This document shows, one piece after another, positions 10,321 through 21,988 of a DNA stretch of 64,000 nucleotides (the stretch's first letter is position 1; each line of letters begins with the position of its first letter). Source of the DNA: Callaeas wilsoni (taxonomy: Eukaryota; Chordata; Aves; Passeriformes; Callaeidae). A model generated the notes under the pieces. That model was not told the DNA's origin. It did no database searches and was given only the letters and a program-made list of their open reading frames with translations. The stretch covers positions 1 through 64,000 of the forward strand of contig VWPU01014174.1 in NCBI GenBank assembly GCA_013398955.1, in the 5' to 3' direction. Position numbers and translations under genes: made by a program.

Positions 10321-12300
10321 TTCTCCCAAAATGAGGGATTTCAGGCACCCAGCTGCTGCCTGGACAAGCAGGAACAAGAAACGCACGACAGAGGCCTTGC
10401 AGTCCCACTAATCCAACCCAGGCTGTGCCTCTCAGTTACTTTTATTGCCCAGAACAGGAATTAAACTGAGATGTGCATGAAAAACACCCAAAGCCTTTCC
10501 CCTGCTGTTTGTTTTGCTATCTAAGGAATCCTAACTATGGTTTAGGGGGGTATGATTTCCTGTTGCGTGAAAAAACAGCCGAGCGATGTTGCAGCCTGAA
10601 CAGGGAATTTCTCCTTCCTGCAGCTGCTTCGGGAGCAGTCCCGTTAGCGATGGAACAAAGTAGCCAGAGGCTGAGGATTTCCACAACCTGCCTGCTGCAA
10701 ACCACATCAGTTACCCCTGCCTGCTGTAAACTGGCTGGGCTGGTTCCCCTTACTGGGATAATTGGTGCAACTGGACCAGCCAGGCTTGTTTCCTCCCCTT
10801 AGAAAAACATCTGTCTCAACAGACATGTCAGCCCTAAAGATCTCTCTGCACTCAAGAGATGACTGATAAATAACATTTCTCAGCTGGGCTATCCCAGCCT
10901 GGGTGGCCATGTCTGCACACGTCTGTTGTGGGAGAGACATTGGCCCTTGGTATTAAACACGTGGCTTTAATCTGCATTAATGTTCTCGTGAGGAGGGGTG
11001 GGAAGGGACCCTCTTCCTGCAGGGTGAACACAGTTAGAGATAACAGGAAAGTCTGGGAGCAGTGATAGGGATCCAGCTGGATCCAGCTGCCATCGAGCTC
11101 CAGCTGGCTCAGAGGGCAGGAGGAGCAGGGGCCTCTGACAGCACCTGATGCTCTGGGGTTGTTGTGGATGCTGTCACAGCTCCAACACCTGTTGGATGAT
11201 GGCAGGCCTGACTTTGAGCTCCAGCCAGTGCAGCTCCAAGCCCCGTTCCCAGCAGCTTTCCTGTCCTCCAGCCCTGTCTGCGGAGCAGGATTTATGGGGG
11301 ATCACAGAGCAGGATCTGCTGAGGGGAACATCAGAGCTGGCTGCTGGAGGAGCTCTGCAGAGCCATTCCTGCCCAGCCCAGCAGTATCGGTGCTAAGCTC
11401 TGCACACTGTTCCACATCTTTTATCTTGTTGGGAGAGTGGGGTTTGCTTTAACTGGAGCTGAGCGCCTCAGGGGAACAGTCCCCACACTGGTGCATCACC
11501 ACAAACAACACAACAGAGGAATCGAAGCTCTGTCAGCTCTCACAAAACTGCTCTCTGACAGTTCCCACCTGACCCATGACCCAGCATGATGCCAAGGCCA
11601 GCGTCTGCTGCCTTCTGCAGCCTCCCCTCCATCCATAAACACTTTTATGCCCTGGCCACACATTCCCCGTGGGAAGCAGCAGGAAGCTGCCCACAGGTCC
11701 TTCACGCCCCCTTTGGGATACAATCCTGGCAGTGTCTGACACTCACTCCTGACCTGGAAAGCCAGCGAGGCTCCTCTGGGCTGGAAGAGCTGGATGTGGA
11801 GTGACAGAGGGACAGAAGTCACCTTTAAGGGAACGGCACTGAGTCTGCCCTGCGTTTGCCCAGCTCAGGGGGCTGGTGCCAGGCATTCAGAGCTGTGACA
11901 GGGACAAACAGCCAGCCCGTGGCCAGCGTGAGGAGAAACAGCTGGTCCCCAAGGAGCTGCTGGGCTTGCAGAGTGCTTGTTTGCTCCAGCAAGGTGGATG
12001 CTTGCAAAAACCTTCATTTTAACCAGTGTAATTTCCTCACTGGCAGAAGCAAAAAAGGCAGCAACAGCAATAAACCCTCAGCCTTATTTTTCAAGCGTCT
12101 TTTTTAACAAGGGTTAATCAACAGTAAAATTAAGAGGCCCCTGGAGGGAGCTACCAGCAGCCCACGCTGACTCACAGCCCCAAATTTATTGCAGCCAGAA
12201 TTTCATTTGCATTTCCTCCCGCATGCAGAGAGGAGCAGGAACAGAAGAGGTTTGTAGGGAAAAGGGGTGGAGAGCAGGGAGGACCGGCGGCAGCGGAGAT
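10321..12300. other. Gene-free stretch upstream of gene A
   Basis: No exon or structural RNA was recognised between the solo LTR and the gene A promoter. The stretch from about 11000 to 12000 is moderately GC-rich, with short local repeats such as GATCCAGCTGGATCCAGCTG near 11070. A consensus AP-1 site, TGACTCA, lies at 12168-12174, about 135 bases upstream of the TATA box. Confidence 0.5.
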
Positions 12301-12308
12301 GGTTTGGT

Positions 12309-12314
12309 TATAAA
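12309..12314 (+). promoter_or_regulatory. TATA box of gene A
   Basis: TATAAA within GGTTATAAAGAGC lies 61 bases before the proposed start codon at 12375, which suggests a very short 5' UTR on exon 1. Confidence 0.6.
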
Positions 12315-12374
12315 GAGCATGGGAGGAAAGAGAGGCAGCAGTGCAGCCCTCGGCCGGGGCTCCAGCGCGCAGGG

Positions 12375-15300
12375 ATGGGCGGCAGCGGGGCTGAGTCACT
12401 GCATTCCTGCGTCGGGCTCCTGGGCATTTCCGCAGGTAGGGATCGCTCCTGGCAAGGGACGCGGGCTTGGGACGAGCTTTCCGGGACACCCCCCTTTTCC
12501 AAGGGGGCTAAAGAGGCTGTTTATCCGCAGGCTTCTCTGCCTGGGGAAAGCTTTTCGATCCAGAGATCCCTGCGCCTGCTTTGGTGGCCAACAAAATATT
12601 TGTGTTGGCTTCCAAGGGCTGGCCTGAAGTTTTGTACTCGTTCCATGCTGGGTGGGAAGCAAATCCAAACTTTTTTTGGTAGTAAATCATCTCAGTTTGG
12701 ATGCACTTTCCTCCCCTCTCCTTTTCCAGCCCTTCTCCCTGCAGCTCTGTTTTCTGTGTTCACTCCTTTTCACTTGCTCCTTCTTTGTGTTCCATCTTCC
12801 CGGATTTTTCAGCTGGTTTTCCGTTGGCACGAGGCTGGAGAGATCAGATGCAGGGTGTGTGTGTCTGCCTTTTGTTTAACTGGAATTGTGGATTTTTACC
12901 TTTATCTGGCAACAGGGGAGCACTTTCAAACTCTTCATACAATCCCAGGTTTGTGTTGGAAGGGACCTTGAAGATGATCCAGTGCCATCCACTGCCAGGG
13001 GCAGGGACATCTTTCCCTAGACCTGGCTGCTCCAAGCCCCCTCCAACCTGACCTTGATGGCATGGGGCATCCACAACCTCTCTGGGCAACCTCAAATGAT
13101 TAATTCCAAGTTTTTTTCAAACCAGGCACCCAGAAAGAAGCAAAACCTTGGGCACAAACCAAGTTACACTCCCCCAGCTCCTTAGGCTTTCCTATTTGCA
13201 GATCTTGCACTGGTATTTTTGCTCTATTCCCTGCTCTGTCAACCCTGATTCTCTCCTGGTTTTTGGGCCACGTTTACAAGCTCTTTGTTCTTCCCCTCTC
13301 CCTGTCCCACAGGATCTCTCTTGCTGGCCGTGCATTTCTACAGCTCCCCCAGAGCCGCCCCTCTGATCCCCAGCACAGCTCTCGGAGTCCTCCTGCTGAT
13401 TTTATCGGCTCTTCTGGCATATGCAGGTAAGATCTGGGGGTGGCCAGGCCCAAGGCCTCCTTTCCACAGCTTTGCACATCCAGGTCTGCTTTGCCAACAG
13501 GATACCAACCATGGCAGCCTTGCTGGACCACTCATCCCTTCTCCCTGAGGAGTGTGTTGTCCAGAGAAGCTGAGCCTGCTCCATCCCTGGAAGTGTCCAA
13601 GGCCGGGTTGGATGAGGCTTGGAGCAACCTGGGCTAGTGGAAGGTGTTCCTGCCCATGGCAGGGGTGCAATGGGAGGAGCTTTGAGGTCTCTCCCAACCC
13701 AAACCATTCCATGGCTCTGTGTCAGCACAGCAAATTTTTCCTCTATAGGCAAGAAGAGAAATCAATGTTTGTTTTAAACAAATGCTCTACCAGGATCTCA
13801 GAGTTTTAACACACTGAATACACCATTTCTCTCCCAGGCTTTCTGAGAGTGCCCTCAGCATCCATGGATTGAAATGTCCATGGGTAAATGCCAAGAGAAA
13901 ATGGCTCTACTTATCTGAGAGAAAACAGTCACTGCCTAGAGCAAAATCCACACTTTCTAGAATGAATATTGAATTATTTATCCTTTGCAACTCATAGCAA
14001 TGAGAACATGCAATCACAGAATCATCAAATCACAGAATTGTTCCGGTTGGAAAAGACCTTAAAGATTGTCAAGTCCAACCATCAGCCAGCACCGCCACCA
14101 AGGTCACCACTGAGCCATGTCCTCAAGTGCCACATCCATGTGTCTTTTGAACACTTCCAGGGATGGGGACTCCACCACTGCCATGGGCAGCTGTGCCAGG
14201 GCTGGACAACCCTTTCCATGAAGAAATTTTCCCTGATACTCAATCTGAACCTCCCCTGACACAACTTGAGGTCATTTCTTGTTCCCTGTCGCTTGTTCCC
14301 TGGGAGAAGAGGCTGACACCTCACTACAACCTCCTTCCAGGTAGTTGTGGAGTGTGATAAGGCCCCTCTGAGCCTTCTTTTCTCCAGGACAAATCCATCA
14401 CCAGGCAGGACCTGTGCTGATCCTTGCTCCATGGTGATCACGCTTCCTGCCTTTCCTGACTGCTGCTTCCCACCTCCTACTGTCTGAGATCACAGCCCTG
14501 TCTCCATTTGCTCCCCAGGGGTCCGGAGAAGCCTCAGGAATGCCTCGCTGCTGGTGTCCCTGTGCCTGACCCTCTCAGCGTTCTGGTGTGGCTATGGAGT
14601 GATCCTCATCCTGGCAGGGCAGGGAGTGCTGGCCGAGCCAGGGGATTTCCGCGCTGCGCTGGTGCCCGGCCTGGCCACCTTCACCCTGGCACTGCTCCTG
14701 GTGGCCGTGGTGGGCTTCCTCTGTGGAGAGCCTGTCCTGGCCTCGGTGGCTGCTGCCGTGTCCCTGGCCAATGCCCATGAGGTGGCCCTGCACTTCAGCT
14801 CCTCACTCGGCCCCTCGGCCGTGGCTTGCGGTCACCTGATTGTCTGCTTGGTCGGGGGCTACTTTGCTCTGGGGAGGATCCTCTACTTCCTGACCAAAGG
14901 GAAAGTTGCCCTCCCTGGCACGGATCTTGCCGAGAAAAAGGCCCAGGAGCAGAGCCGGGGCAGCGCTGGCAGCACCAATCACTTTGCAGCCCCGGGGCTG
15001 CTCCTGAACATGCTGTCGGCCAGTGTCTTCTGCTGCAGGCTCCTGGGGGTCACCCACAAACTCTTCCTGGGCCACGTGGCCTGGCTGTGGGCAGCTGGCA
15101 CCTACCAGATTGGCATCTGTGTGTTGTCCTACCGTGCAATGGATGTTCTCATGGCCACAGCCTTTGGCTTCACTTCCATCCTCCAATTCGCTGGAGGTTA
15201 CTGCCTCCTGTACCCCACCTGGCAGCCAGAGGAGCCGTCTTTCCCTACCCCATTCCTGGTGGTTTTCGCCATTCTTTTTGCTGTCTTGGCTCTTTTTCTC

Positions 15301-18300
15301 TCCCTTCAGAGCCCTATGGATGGCCTGTACTTGCTGGTTTTTGTCACCTACTGTGTTGCCTTGGCTTGCAGTCCCAGGGGGTTTTTTGCATGTGGCCCTC
15401 AAGGCGTGGCCGTGGCCATTTTTGTGGCCTCAGCCTTGGTGACTCTGATTCACCTGTACAATGTGAGGGCAAGGGCCAAGATCCCAACTGGGAAGCATGC
15501 TATGAAGGCCCTCCTTGCCCGCAGCAGCCTCCTGAAGCTCCGGGAAGGGCCAGACCTTCACGCTCCCTACCTGGGCTATTCCAAGTATGCAGATGCAGAA
15601 GTCCTTGCCTATGCCTGCAGTGTCCTGGCTTCTTTTGCCCTAACAACCACGGGAGAACCCCAGGCTCCCCTTGCCACTGTTGTCATTCCATGGGTGGTGG
15701 TAGCTGGTGGGATCCTGAAACTCCTTGGCGGCTCAGTGGCCTTTGCCCGGGGTAAAACCCTGGAGAGCAGTGCCTTCATCCTCTACGCTGTCATGTGGAT
15801 CATCTGGGGCCTGACAAGGTATGGTGGCCTCTACGGCACCACCAGAAGCTTCCACGCAGCTGCGGGCATCGTCGCCTTCATGCTCTTCAACAGCTTCATT
15901 GTCTTCTGCTCGCTCTTCTTAAACATGGCCTGGTTCTTCTACTCCCTCACGTTCATGCTCATCGCTGTCAGCTTCCTGCTGGATGCCATCCATGCTCTTC
16001 CCGCTGGATACGACATCGCTGCCACCCTCATCTTTGGGCTGGTCAGCTTTTACTGCTTCCTGGCTGCCCTTTCCAGCAGCACCTTTGAGAGCTGCTGCTT
16101 GCCCATGGGGGGGCCCATGGTGCAGCTCAGTGGTGCTGGGGCAGGAACGACCAACTGCCTTCACCTGCCTGCCAGGAAAGCTTCCTCAGTCAAGAGAATT
16201 GCAGGTAAGGGAAAAACAGAGGGCAGAATGTGGGGATGGAGGGGAAATTCTGGGAGGTTTTGTAGCAGAACACTCTTAAAAGGACATTATTCCAATCAGA
16301 GTCACAGAATGGTTTGAGTGGGAAAGGATGTTAAAGCCCATCTTGTTCCATGGGCAGGGACACCTTCCACTAGAGCAGGTTGCTCCAAGCCCCATCCAAT
16401 CTGGCTTTGATGTGGAAATCTGGATAATGTGATGATGTTTTGGTGAAGTGTGCCAAGTTACAGGCTTCATGATCTGAGCTGAGCAGCAAATCCACTGCTC
16501 TGTCTCCTGCATCATTTCGCTATGTCCTCACCCGGTCTGAGATCCAGGAATCCTCCAAGCTGGGGCTACCACCCCAAGCTTTGTGCAGAGAAAGCAGAGC
16601 CAATGCTCGGTCCTTGCTCTCTCCACCTCTGGCCCAGAACCCCCTAAATGCCAGATGTCCCCTTGGAGGAATGCTGTGAAAAGGCACTGCCAGAGCTGGG
16701 AAAAGGAGGGGAGAGCACCACACAGGCTGTGACAGCTCTGCCGTGGGGATTACACCCCTCACCTGTCACTGAAGGGCTCGTGCCCTGTTCCCATGCCAAC
16801 AGATATCCTGAGGAATGGCGGCACTTGTGGCATCCCCACGGACACCGTGTACGTGCTGGTGGCCGCCTGCAACCGGCCTGACGCCGTGGAGAAGGCTCAC
16901 CGGTGAGTCCTGGCACCTGGGCTAGGCTCAGGAACCTTCTAGAACTCGAAGCTGCTATTGAGTGCTGGCTACAGCAGCCCGTGAGAGCAAGGCAGCTCAG
17001 CCTCGGTGGGAACAGCAAGGTGGGAGAAGATCCAGTTGAGGAAGGGAGGGAATTGAGCTGTAGTTGTGTTCTGAGACACTGAAGGCTGGTGGAGCCGGGT
17101 AACTTGGACACCACAAGAAACCCGAAGCAGTGACAAATGGGGCAGGGGGCTGTTGTTCTTACTTGGAGGTACATGTTGTCACAACAAAACCCCTCTGGTG
17201 ACAACAGACACTTGCTGTGCGCTGGGGCCCTTCATATTGATGGGGTTTCCTCAGAACTTGGGCCATTGGGATTTTTACCCATCACCACACAAGAAGTTAA
17301 AGCCTTGGTTTGGAGCAGACATTCCTGATTGGGAATAGTCATTACTGTTCCTTCCCATCCAGTCAGTTGTTGAACAGTCCTACTTTTACTCCAGACTGGT
17401 GACCTGGGGCAGCGCCTGCACACCTTGTCTTAGCTCTAGACCTCCCCAACAGTTTCCTTTCCTTGAAATTAAATCCCCATCTTACTTACAGGTTCATCTT
17501 TTCTTCCCTCTTTTCCAGGTCCAAGCGTCAGGCTCAGGATCGCCCCATGTCCCTCTGGATTTCCAGCCTAAAGCAACTGGAACCTGCCAAGCATTTGTTC
17601 ACTCCCCTCCTTTGGGACTTCATGGAGGCTGCCTGGCCATCTCCCATTAGCTTGGTCATTCCCAGAGGTGAGGAAATGCTGTTAATTCCAAGCTCCCAGG
17701 AGAGCTTTGGGTTTGAAATTCCTGAAACTGTGAACCCCAGCAACACCACGTGTTCCATGGGGATATTTCTGGTAAGATCATTGTGTTTGGACTGATGTGC
17801 ATCTCGAAGTGCTGAGTGACTCTGCTTGGTGCAGGTGAATGGGTGGATTTTCTGGGAATGAAGGACTCTGCTAAGTACGTTGGAACCCCTCAGAGTGTGG
17901 CCATCCGCATCCCCGACTGCTCTGTCACCACACACCTCATCGACCTGGTGAGTCAGAGCCCCTCAGCCTTGGTGACCAGACCCCCTCTGTGAGAAGGGCT
18001 GAGGTCTGCAGGCAGCTGGGAGGGATTTTATCGCAGCAAAGAGGGAAAAAGGAGCAACCACCAGGTCAGGAAATCAGGAAAATGCCCTTAACAGACACAG
18101 TTTCATTTCCAATGTGGAACACTGTTGGAAGCATGGGCTTCTCTGAGGCCAGAATAACTTCAGAAGGTGCAGAAAGTGGACAGAGGAACTGTGATACCCT
18201 GAGTGTTCTAGGACAGACATTGTAGGTCTTTGGCAAGTGCTATTGCTGGAAAACAAGATATCATTTCATGGCCATCACCACTAAACCCAAATTTGTCGGT

Positions 18301-20444
18301 GTTGGTCACTCAAACACAGTTTGGTGGGACTGTAGTTGCATGCAGAGTAGGTGCCTCACCTGGGTGAGCCACACTGAACTCTCTTCAGAGTCACAGATGA
18401 AGTTCAGAGCTCAAGTCACCTGTTTTATCCCAAAAACCCTACTCAGATCTTTGATTCAGGTTTTTCTGTCGCCAGGTTGGCCCCATTGTGGTCACATCAG
18501 CCAACCCAACGGGAGAGGCCGACACGACCCACCACAACCAAGTGTATGCCAAGCTGGGAGATAAGGTAACCAAGAGATGTGGGGATGGAAAAATGCAACC
18601 ACTTTGTTTCCAGAAGGGAAGTCAATAGATGGTGTCAGGAATCTGGGAAAGCCTCTAATTAAAAAAATCTCATGGATGTTCCTCATGCTGGTGTCAAAGA
18701 GAAAGAACACTTTAAAACACAGAACTTGGTGGGAAACCAAACCTCTTCTGCTTTACATAGTGTAGTTATGGCTTGGCAACGTGAGTCGGTTGATATTCCA
18801 AGACAGGATGATGGGAGCAATAAAAAATTCCTTCTTGCTTACAAGCAATCAAATCCTGGTGCCTGAATGTGCCAGGGCTCCAGCTGGCACTGGGCTGTGA
18901 GAACTCAGGGATTCCCATCTAAGGCTGGGGCTGTTCTAAAACTGGTGCCAAGCTCCAAAGTATTCCTGGCTTTTAGCGCTTTCCTGGAAGTGCCATGGTC
19001 ATGGCCTTTCATTGTCTTTCATTGGTTTAGGCGGGATCTCAGGAAAAGGTTCATCCCCCAGAGGGTGCTGGGGCACTGCCCAGGCTCTCCAGGGAATGGT
19101 CCTGGCCCCAAGGCTGCCCGAGCTCCAGGCGCGTTTGGAAGGGTGGAATTGTTGGGATGTCTGTGCAGGGCCCAGGTTGGATTAATGCTCCCTGTGGGTC
19201 CTTCCAACTGAGGATGATTCCATTATTCTACAATTTCACTGCTGAATTCTGAGAGTTTTACATTTTGTATCACCATGAGAACTTTATGTGAGGGCAGCTT
19301 TAAACAAGAGGTGGTACAAATCTTCCACCTCTAACTCCTCAAAAATCAAAACTTCATACACATTTTCTTTGTGGATGGGACTTCTCCAGAGCTCCTCAGC
19401 TTCTATAAACCTGTCTGTGCTGTGCTGCTGACCTGCACCCCACAGAGCTCTCCCTGTCCTTGTTTTGAGGTTCGTTCACTCCAAATCCAGTGCTGGTGTC
19501 ACTGCAGTGGGGCAGGAAGGAGCAGCATTGCCTTTGATGAGGATTACTTGCTGTTGAGAGGAGAAACTCTCCTTTTCCAAGGGGAATTTGGTGTGGAAAT
19601 CTGTTGGTTTTAGGTGGATGCAGTTCTTTGTGGTGGGCCTTCTCCAGAGAACATTGCCTCCACCGTGGTGGACTGCACCAAGATCGACAGTGGGAACATT
19701 GGATTCTTCCGAGTCGGCATCATCCCCAAGTCTCAGGTGAAATTCAGCTGGATTTAGTTTCCATTCCCTTTCTCCATTGAATGAGTTTCAACCTGGGGCT
19801 TCCTAATGCAGTAAGGAGACAAAGAAGTCTGCGATAGCGTGAGGAGTTATCCCAGAGTGGTGTGAGGGCCAACAGCAGAGCTCCACGTTTCTCTGTCCTG
19901 ATCCTGCTCCGGAGCACCGGAGCACCTCTGTGGAGCTGGGGAATGGGCAAGGTGGGGCTGATTCATCCATGGAAAGGGCTCTGAGATCCACGGTCAGGGA
20001 CCTCCATGGGGCAGGCTCTCTGTGGTCACCCATCCCAGAGACCTCTGAGCACAGCAATGATTTGTGTCATCCCAACACCGAGCCAGATGCTTGAAAGACA
20101 AGATCTTGTGGAAGGTCTCCCTGCCCATGGGGGATCTTTAAAGGTCCCTTCCAACCCATTATTTTATGATGATTTGATTATTTCAACAGCTGGAGAAGAA
20201 ATCAGTGCTCTCCCCTAATTCCTAACCTGCTCCCAGCCGTGTTTACTCATTCCAGGTGCTGCAGATCCTGGAGCAGGTGCAGAAGAAACACCCGATGGTG
20301 CCTACCAGTGGCACTTGCCCCACAAAAGGCCGGGAGGAACTCCAGAGTCATGGCCATGCCGTGCACAACGGGGTGGGCACAGCTGCCTTGGTGGAGCCGG
20401 GGCTGGATCCCACTCCCGATTCCGAGCACCACACCAGCTTCTGA
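12375..20444 (+). CDS. Gene A: triple AceTr-like membrane protein fused to a YrdC/Sua5-like domain, 874 aa
   Basis: Nine exons are seen: 12375-12435, 13313-13426, 14519-16204, 16803-16902, 17519-17667, 17835-17947, 18476-18565, 19614-19736 and 20256-20444. Phases agree throughout and the total is 2625 bases with stop TGA. Residues about 1-600 are strongly hydrophobic and contain three diverged copies of one module. Each copy has a first helix near a GLLG/GLLL-type turn, a helix pair with a charged turn between (for example YAGVRRSL, VLSYRAMD, VAFARGKT), and a closing helix ending in a Pro-Gly-like LPG/IPTG/LPMG. This fits the GPR1/FUN34/YaaH acetate-succinate transporter plan. Residues 621-812 are a YrdC/TsaC-type domain with PTDTVY (632-637), SKR (655-657), IRIPD (727-731), TSAN (748-751) and STVVD (787-791). 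The usual YPG before the beta strand is WPSP here, so catalysis may be weakened. The remaining 62 residues are a non-conserved tail. The function is unknown. Canonical YrdC makes threonylcarbamoyl-AMP for tRNA t6A, but canonical YRDC is soluble. Confidence 0.85.
12940..13095 (-). mobile_element. CR1 LINE 3' tail in gene A intron 1
   Basis: The minus-oriented tail is TTGGAAGGGACCTTGAAGATG, then GGGGCAGGGACATC, then GGCTGCTCCAAGCC. Confidence 0.85.
13575..13720 (+). mobile_element. CR1 LINE 3' tail in gene A intron 2
   Basis: The plus-oriented tail is CCCTGGAAGTGTCCAAGGCC, then CCTGCCCATGGCAGGGG, then CCAAACCATTCCATGG. Confidence 0.85.
14005..14395 (-). mobile_element. CR1 LINE 3' end, longer copy, in gene A intron 2
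   Basis: About 390 bases of CR1 run from ATCACAGAATTGTTCCGG and GGAAAAGACCTTAAAG to the reverse of the AGAAAAGAAGGCTC region. It is one of the two longest CR1 copies here, and it ends about 120 bases before the large membrane-coding exon. Confidence 0.88.
16295..16410 (-). mobile_element. CR1 LINE 3' tail in gene A intron 3
   Basis: TCACAGAATGGTTTGAGTGG, then CCATGGGCAGGGACACC, then GGTTGCTCCAAGCCC, minus orientation. Confidence 0.85.
19020..19240 (+). mobile_element. CR1 LINE 3' end in gene A intron 7
   Basis: A weakly conserved CR1 segment runs from GGCGGGATCTCAGGAAAAGG through GGGGCACTGCCCAGGCTC to TCCTTCCAACTGAGG and a final CATTATTCTAC. Confidence 0.65.
20085..20170 (+). mobile_element. 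CR1 LINE tail fragment in gene A intron 8
   Basis: The segment GGAAGGTCTCCCTGCCCATG, then AAGGTCCCTTCCAACCC is a short CR1 tail in plus orientation. Confidence 0.6.
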
Positions 20445-20834
20445 CTCCCGCAGCTCCAGCAGCCCCGTGCTCACCAGGACATCGTCTGCTGGAAAATGCC
20501 ATGTCGGCCAAATTGGGGAATGGGAGAGGCTTCCCAGCTGCAGGGGTGATTCATTCGTCTTTCTATGGACACTGCTCAAATATCCCAGTGCGGCACTGCC
20601 TTACAAACCACAGGCACCCAGCAGGAAAATCTTCCCTTGGGGACACTGCCAGCTTTCCCTGGAGATCAGTCACGACCAAAGCAAGTGTTCCTTTGGTGAC
20701 AGGCTGGCTCCAGAGTAACAGAGCTTTATCCCTGTCACTGCGAGGGAATTCCTTGGATTTGGGGCATGGAGTGAGGTGAAGTGGTGCAGAATTACGTGGT
20801 GGGGGAAGAACGCTGCATGAAACTTGAATCACAC

Positions 20835-20960
20835 AGAATCATTTAGGTGGGAAAAGACCTTTCAAATCCTCGGGTGCAGCTGTCCCCCCAGCACTGCCAA
20901 GGCCACCGCTGACCCATGTCCCCAAGGGCCGCACTGCGTGGGAGAGGAGGAGGGGAGATG
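20835..20960 (-). mobile_element. CR1 LINE tail downstream of gene A
   Basis: CACAGAATCATTTAGGTGGG, then AAAAGACCTTTCAAATC, then CAGCACTGCCAAGGCCACC is the minus-oriented CR1 tail. Confidence 0.8.
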
Positions 20961-21968
20961 TGTCCGGGTGCTGTGCTGGTGGATCCAATGGATTTGGCAA
21001 AGTCTGGGCTTGGGAGCTGGGGGTGTCTCCTGCTGTGTTTTCTTCAGAATGGAGGTCACCCGTTTTTGACCCCACTCGGGACTCCTGTTGGGAGAACCCA
21101 GCACTCCAAAGAAATGCCATGACCTGAGATGCCATTTCTGTATTTCACACTCAGTGTCAGGGTGGAATTCCCATTTGGATGACCCCAATATTATATCCTT
21201 AGAGGTGCTGGAGCTTTCGGGAAGACCCTCCCTTCCCATGTTATGCTGAGTATAAATTTCAGGAGAGCAATCTCCATGTGTTTGAGGATGCCAGGAGCTG
21301 GTCTCTTGCCTTACAGCCCAACTCTTCCCATCTCATGGCACTTTTCCTCTAGAGTGAAAATCCCATGGGATCAGAGGAAGGAATTCCAGCCACTCCAGGC
21401 AGTCATTTGTCTTCTCCAGGGGCCCAACTTCTCTGCAAACTTCCGAAATACAGAGAAGGACTTGGAGACGTGCTCACCTATGACCTTACTGTCGTCACTG
21501 GGACATGGTGGGATGGCTCCTGGAGTGTAGGAGTTCCTCAGACTTTTTAGGAAGGACAGGCAGTGTGGAGTGGTGGCTGCTGACCAGGAGGAGTTGGGAA
21601 GGAGTCTCAAACCTTCGTGAGGAGTTTTCCTTGGCAAACACTGCAGTTATGGCGTGTTCCATCTCCAAAAACTGCTGATCTTATTCTTACCTGACTCAGG
21701 TACAAGGTGCTGATTAAACTCCAGCTGAAACCAATCCATTGATCATTGATTTCACCTGAAGTTGTGCTGGAATTTAAGGATAAAAGTGGTCCAGTCGGAG
21801 GCGCTCAACCTCGACAAACTCTGGCAAAACGGGATTTCCTCAGCTTGTCCTCACAGAGCTGATTCTCTTCCTGCAGAGAAAATTCCAGAGAATTCACTGT
21901 GTTCAATAATTTTGCTGGTCTGCTTCCTATATGTCCTTGGAGTTTATTAAAACTGGTTTTCAGAAAGC

Positions 21969-21988
21969 AATAAAATATTTTCAATAAA
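21969..21988 (+). terminator. Candidate polyadenylation signals for gene A
   Basis: Two AATAAA hexamers (21969-21974 and 21983-21988) are the first canonical signals I find downstream of the gene A stop, about 1.5 kb away. The long 3' UTR this implies, crossing a CR1 tail, is inference. Confidence 0.3.
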
